Assembly (NCBI GenBank): GCA_964057225.1
Contig: OZ059895.1
Coordinates: 11,966,001 to 12,030,000, forward strand
Length of the DNA stretch: 64,000 bases
Direction: 5' to 3'
Source of the DNA: Auanema rhodensis
Lineage: Eukaryota > Nematoda > Chromadorea > Rhabditida > Rhabditidae
In this document: in pieces, positions 60,492 through 64,000 of the stretch
Layout: every line of letters begins with the position of its first letter
How positions within the stretch are numbered: the stretch's first letter is position 1
Translations under genes and position numbers: made by a program
Notes under the pieces: model-generated
Told to the model about the DNA's origin: nothing
The model's input: only the letters and a program-made list of their open reading frames with translations
Database searches by the model: none

Positions 60492-61301
60492 TTTTCAAAT
60501 TTTTTTAACGATCATACCACGTTGAAAGTACGCCATGCAGCTGATTTTCAATTTTATCTCTTCCGTAACAAATGTTTTCAATTTTCCAGCAGTTTTACTT
60601 AGATAGCTCAACCCAAGCCATTAAAATATCTTCAATCTTATTTCTATATTACAGTTATAAACCAGTAGTTTATGAACCTTCATCTTAACTTTACTGTTTC
60701 TATCTATTTCCTATTGAAACAAACATTGTTTAAACACTATACAACTGTGAAACCTTTTTTAATTTATTGTATTTGGAGCTCATAAGATTCAATATCATCG
60801 AGGGGTTTAGATGTAACGTGGAAAATTACATAACTAACATGAAATTGGAAAAAAAACAATAACGAGGATAAGTATGTAAATCATTGAATATCAGATATTT
60901 CCGCTTACGACCATACCACGTTGAAAGTACGCCATGCAGCTGATTTTCAATTTTATCTCTTCCGTAACAAATGTTTTCAATTTTCCAGCAGTTTTACTTA
61001 GATAGCTCAACCCAAGGCATCAAAATATCTTCAATCTTATTTCTTTATTACAGTTATAAACCAGTAGTTTATGAACCTTCATCTTAACTTTACTGTTTCT
61101 ATCTATTTCCTATTAAAACAAACGTTGTTTAAACACTATACAACTGTGAAACCTTTTTTAATTTATTGTATTTGGAGCTCATAAGATTCAATATCATCGA
61201 GGGATTTAGATGTAACGTGGAAAATTACATAACTAACATGAAATTGGAAAAAAAACAATAACGAGGATAAATATGTAAATCATTGAATATCAGATATTTT
61301 C

Positions 61302-61419
61302 GCTTACGACCATACCACGTTGAAAGTACGCCATCCCGTCCGATCTGGCAAGTCAAGCAACGTTGGGCCCGGTTAGTACTTGGATCGGAGACAGCTTGGG
61401 AATCTCGGGTGCCGTAAGC
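61302..61419 (+). rRNA. 5S rRNA-like copy 57, type C variant
   Basis: A92 and T104: duplicate of copy 51 at 5570 bp. Confidence 0.5.
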
Positions 61420-61830
61420 TTTTCAAATTTTTTTAACGATCATACCACGTTGAAAGTACGCCATGCAGCTGATTTTCAATTTTATCTCTTCCGTAACAAA
61501 TGTTTTCAATTTTCCAGCAGTTTTACTTAGATAGCTCAACCCAAGCCATTAAAATATCTTCAATCTTATTTTTATATTACAGTTATAAACCAGTAGTTTA
61601 TGAACCTTCATCTTAACTTTACTGTTTCTATCTATTTCCTATTGAAACAAACATTGTTTAAACACTATACAACTGTGAAACCTTTTTTAATTTATTGTAT
61701 TTGGATCTCATAAGATTTGATATCATCGAGGGATTTAGATGTTACGTAGAAAATTACATAACTAACATGAAATTGGAAAAAAAACAATAACGAGGATAAG
61801 TATGTAGATCATTGAATATCAGATATTTTC

Positions 61831-61948
61831 GCTTACGACCATACCACGTTGAAAGTACGCCATCCCGTCCGATCTGGCAAGTCAAACAACGTTGGGCCCG
61901 GTTAGTACTTGGATCGGAGACGGCTTCTGAATCCCGGGTGCCGTAAGC
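61831..61948 (+). rRNA. 5S rRNA-like copy 58, type B
   Basis: A56, C97, T98 and the interrupted T-run: duplicate of copy 52 at 5570 bp. Confidence 0.55.
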
Positions 61949-63556
61949 ATTTCAAATTTTTATAACGATCATACCACGTTGAAAGTACGCCATGCAGCTG
62001 ATTTTCAATTTTATCTCTTCCGTAACAAAAGTTTTCAATTTTCCAGAAGTTTTACTTAGATAGCTCAACCCAAGGCATTAAAATATCTTCAATCTTATTT
62101 CTATATTACAGTTATAAACCAGTAGTTTATGAACCTTCATCTTAACTTTACTGTTTCTATCTATTTCCTATTGAAACAAACATTGTTTAAACACTATACA
62201 ACTGTGAAACCTTTTTTAATTTATTGTATTTGGAGCTCATAAGATTCAATATCATCGAGGGATTTAGATGTAACGTGGAAAATTACATAACTAACATGAA
62301 ATTGGAAAAAAAACAATAACGAGGATAAGTATGTAAATCATTGAATATCAGATATTTCCGCCTACGACCATACCACGTTGAAAGTACGCCATGCAGCTGA
62401 TTTTCAATTTTATCTCTTCCGTAACAAATGTTTTCAATTTTCCAGCAGTTTTACTTAGATAGCTCAACCCAAGGCATTAAAATATCTTCAATCTTATTTC
62501 TTTATTACAGTTATAAACCAGTAGTTTATGAACCTTCATCTTAACTTTACTGTTTCTATCTATTTCCTATTAAAACAAACGTTGTTTAAACACTATACAA
62601 CTGTGAAACCTTTTTTAATTTATTGTATTTGGAGCTCATAAGATTCAATATCATCGAGGGATTTAGATGTAACGTGGAAAATTACATAACTAACATGAAA
62701 TTGGAAAAAAAACAATAACGAGGATAAGTATGTAAATCATTGAATATCAGATATTTCCGCTTACGACCATACCACGTTGAAAGTACGCCATGCAGCTGAT
62801 TTTCAATTTTATCTCTTCCGTAACAAATGTTTTCAATTTTCCAGCAGTTTTACTTAGATAGCTCAACCCAAGGCATCAAAATATCTTCAATCTTATTTCT
62901 TTATTACAGTTATAAACCAGTAGTTTATGAACCTTCATCTTAACTTTACTGTTTCTATCTATTTCCCATTAAAACAAACGTTGTTTAAACACTATACAAC
63001 TGTGAAACCTTTTTTAATTTATTGTATTTGGAGCTCATAAGATTCAATATCATCGAGGGATTTAGATGTAACGTGGAAAATTACATAACTAACATGAAAT
63101 TGGAAAAAAAACAATAACGAGGATAAGTATGTAAATCATTGAATATCAGATATTTCCGCTTACGACCATACCACGTTGAAAGTACGCCATGCAGCTGATT
63201 TTCAATTTTATCTCTTCCGTAACAAATGTTTTCAATTTTCCAGCAGTTTTACTTAGATAGCTCAACCCAAGGCATCAAAATATCTTCAATCTTATTTCTT
63301 TATTACAGTTATAAACCAGTAGTTTATGAACCTTCATCTTAACTTTACTGTTTCTATCTATTTCCTATTAAAACAAACGTTGTTTAAACACTATACAACT
63401 GTGAAACCTTTTTTAATTTATTGTATTTGGAGCTCATAAGATTCAATATCATCGAGGGATTTAGATGTAACGTGGAAAATTACATAACTAACATGAAATT
63501 GGAAAAAAAACAATAACGAGGATAAATATGTAAATCATTGAATATCAGATATTTTC

Positions 63557-63674
63557 GCTTACGACCATACCACGTTGAAAGAACGCCATCCCGTCCGATC
63601 TGGCAAGTCAAGCAACGTTGGGCCCGGTTAGTACTTGGATCGGAGACAGCTTGGGAATCCCGGGTGCCGTAAGC
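63557..63674 (+). rRNA. 5S rRNA-like copy 59, type C
   Basis: A26 and A92: duplicate of copy 53 at 5570 bp. Confidence 0.55.
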
Positions 63675-64000
63675 TTTTCAAATTTTTTTAACGATCATAC
63701 CACGTTGAAAGTACGCCATGCAGCTGATTTTCAATTTTATCTCTTCCGTAACAAATGTTTTCAATTTTCCAGCAGTTTTACTTAGATAGCTCAACCCAAG
63801 CCATTAAAATATCTTCAATCTTATTTCTATATTACAGTTATAAACCAGTAGTTTATGAACCTTCATCTTAACTTTACTGTTTCTATCTATTTCCTATTGA
63901 AACAAACATTGTTTAAACACTATACAACTGTGAAACCTTTTTTAATTTATTGTATTTGGATCTCATAAGATTTGATATCATCGAGGGATTTAGATGTTAC

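Larger units (their letters stand above)
54393..63950 (+). repeat. 5570-bp segmental duplication within the right array
   Basis: Rare private changes recur at exactly 5570 bp: TTTTCCCGC (54484/60054 region), the 5S variants of copies 50-53 and 56-59, GAGGGGTTTAG (55230/60800 region), CCGCCTACG (56789/62359 region) and TTTCCCATT (57392/62962 region). Upstream of about 54.48 kb the matching offset is 5171 bp, i.e. one 399-bp unit less, so the second block contains one extra short unit. Confidence 0.85.
49430..64000 (+). repeat. 5S rDNA-derived tandem array, right part
   Basis: Continuation of the same array in the same orientation and phase: the 65 bp at 49434-49498 complete the long unit interrupted at 37587 (464 + 65 = 529). 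It holds 17 full 5S-like copies and 14 short units by spacing. Many units here carry one extra T in the spacer (AAATTTGG), giving 530 bp. The window ends inside a spacer. Confidence 0.95.

Overview
The window is eukaryotic and is almost entirely a tandem repeat array interrupted once by a complete LTR retroelement. The repeat carries a 118-nt 5S rRNA-like sequence. From my memory of the family it reads most like rhabditid (Caenorhabditis-type) nematode 5S rRNA, and the retroelement primer site fits a metazoan tRNA-Gln. A nematode host is therefore an inference; the genus cannot be told. No ordinary host protein gene is visible.

Layout: 1-37587 is the left array, 37588-49429 the retroelement (11842 bp), and 49430-64000 the right array. 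The array has two unit lengths. Long units (about 529 bp, 59 counted) hold a full 5S sequence, a 12-bp linker, a second copy of the first ~29 nt of 5S, and an AT-rich spacer. Short units (399 bp, 52 inferred from the spacing of 5S copies) hold only the first 33 nt of 5S joined to the same spacer. The 130-bp difference is exactly the distance between the two 5S heads in a long unit, so short units look like deletions between those direct repeats. Full 5S copies fall into type A (29, best preserved), type B (14; A56, C97, T98), type C (15; A92, usually also A26) and one A/B chimera. Positions 28.1-37.6 kb contain only long units, ordered into a 1587-bp trimer in the first part. Elsewhere short units are interspersed and multi-kb higher-order duplications occur.

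The retroelement is a Ty3/Gypsy-type (Metaviridae-like) element. It has 386-bp LTRs differing at two positions, a 4-bp CTAA target duplication, and an insertion point in the spacer of a long unit whose halves still sum to 529 bp. A single 2951-codon ORF reads gag capsid, an Arg/Gly-rich nucleocapsid without CCHC zinc knuckles, a signal-anchor-like segment, a roughly 900-residue glycosylated envelope-like ectodomain with a furin-type site and a Thr-rich mucin-like stretch, a transmembrane helix, then aspartic protease, reverse transcriptase, RNase H and DD35E integrase with a GPY/F module. An envelope-like protein embedded between gag and protease is the most unusual feature here. The two hydrophobic segments would leave gag and pol on the cytosolic side and the envelope domain in the lumen.

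A second ORF (209 codons, unrecognised, helical) lies between pol and the 3' LTR. It has its own TATA-like element and AATAAA, and shares the 12-mer TATATAAGCTCA with the region just upstream of the polyprotein. This suggests internal promoters. Several long A-tracts and a nested inverted repeat directly before the 3' LTR complete the element.
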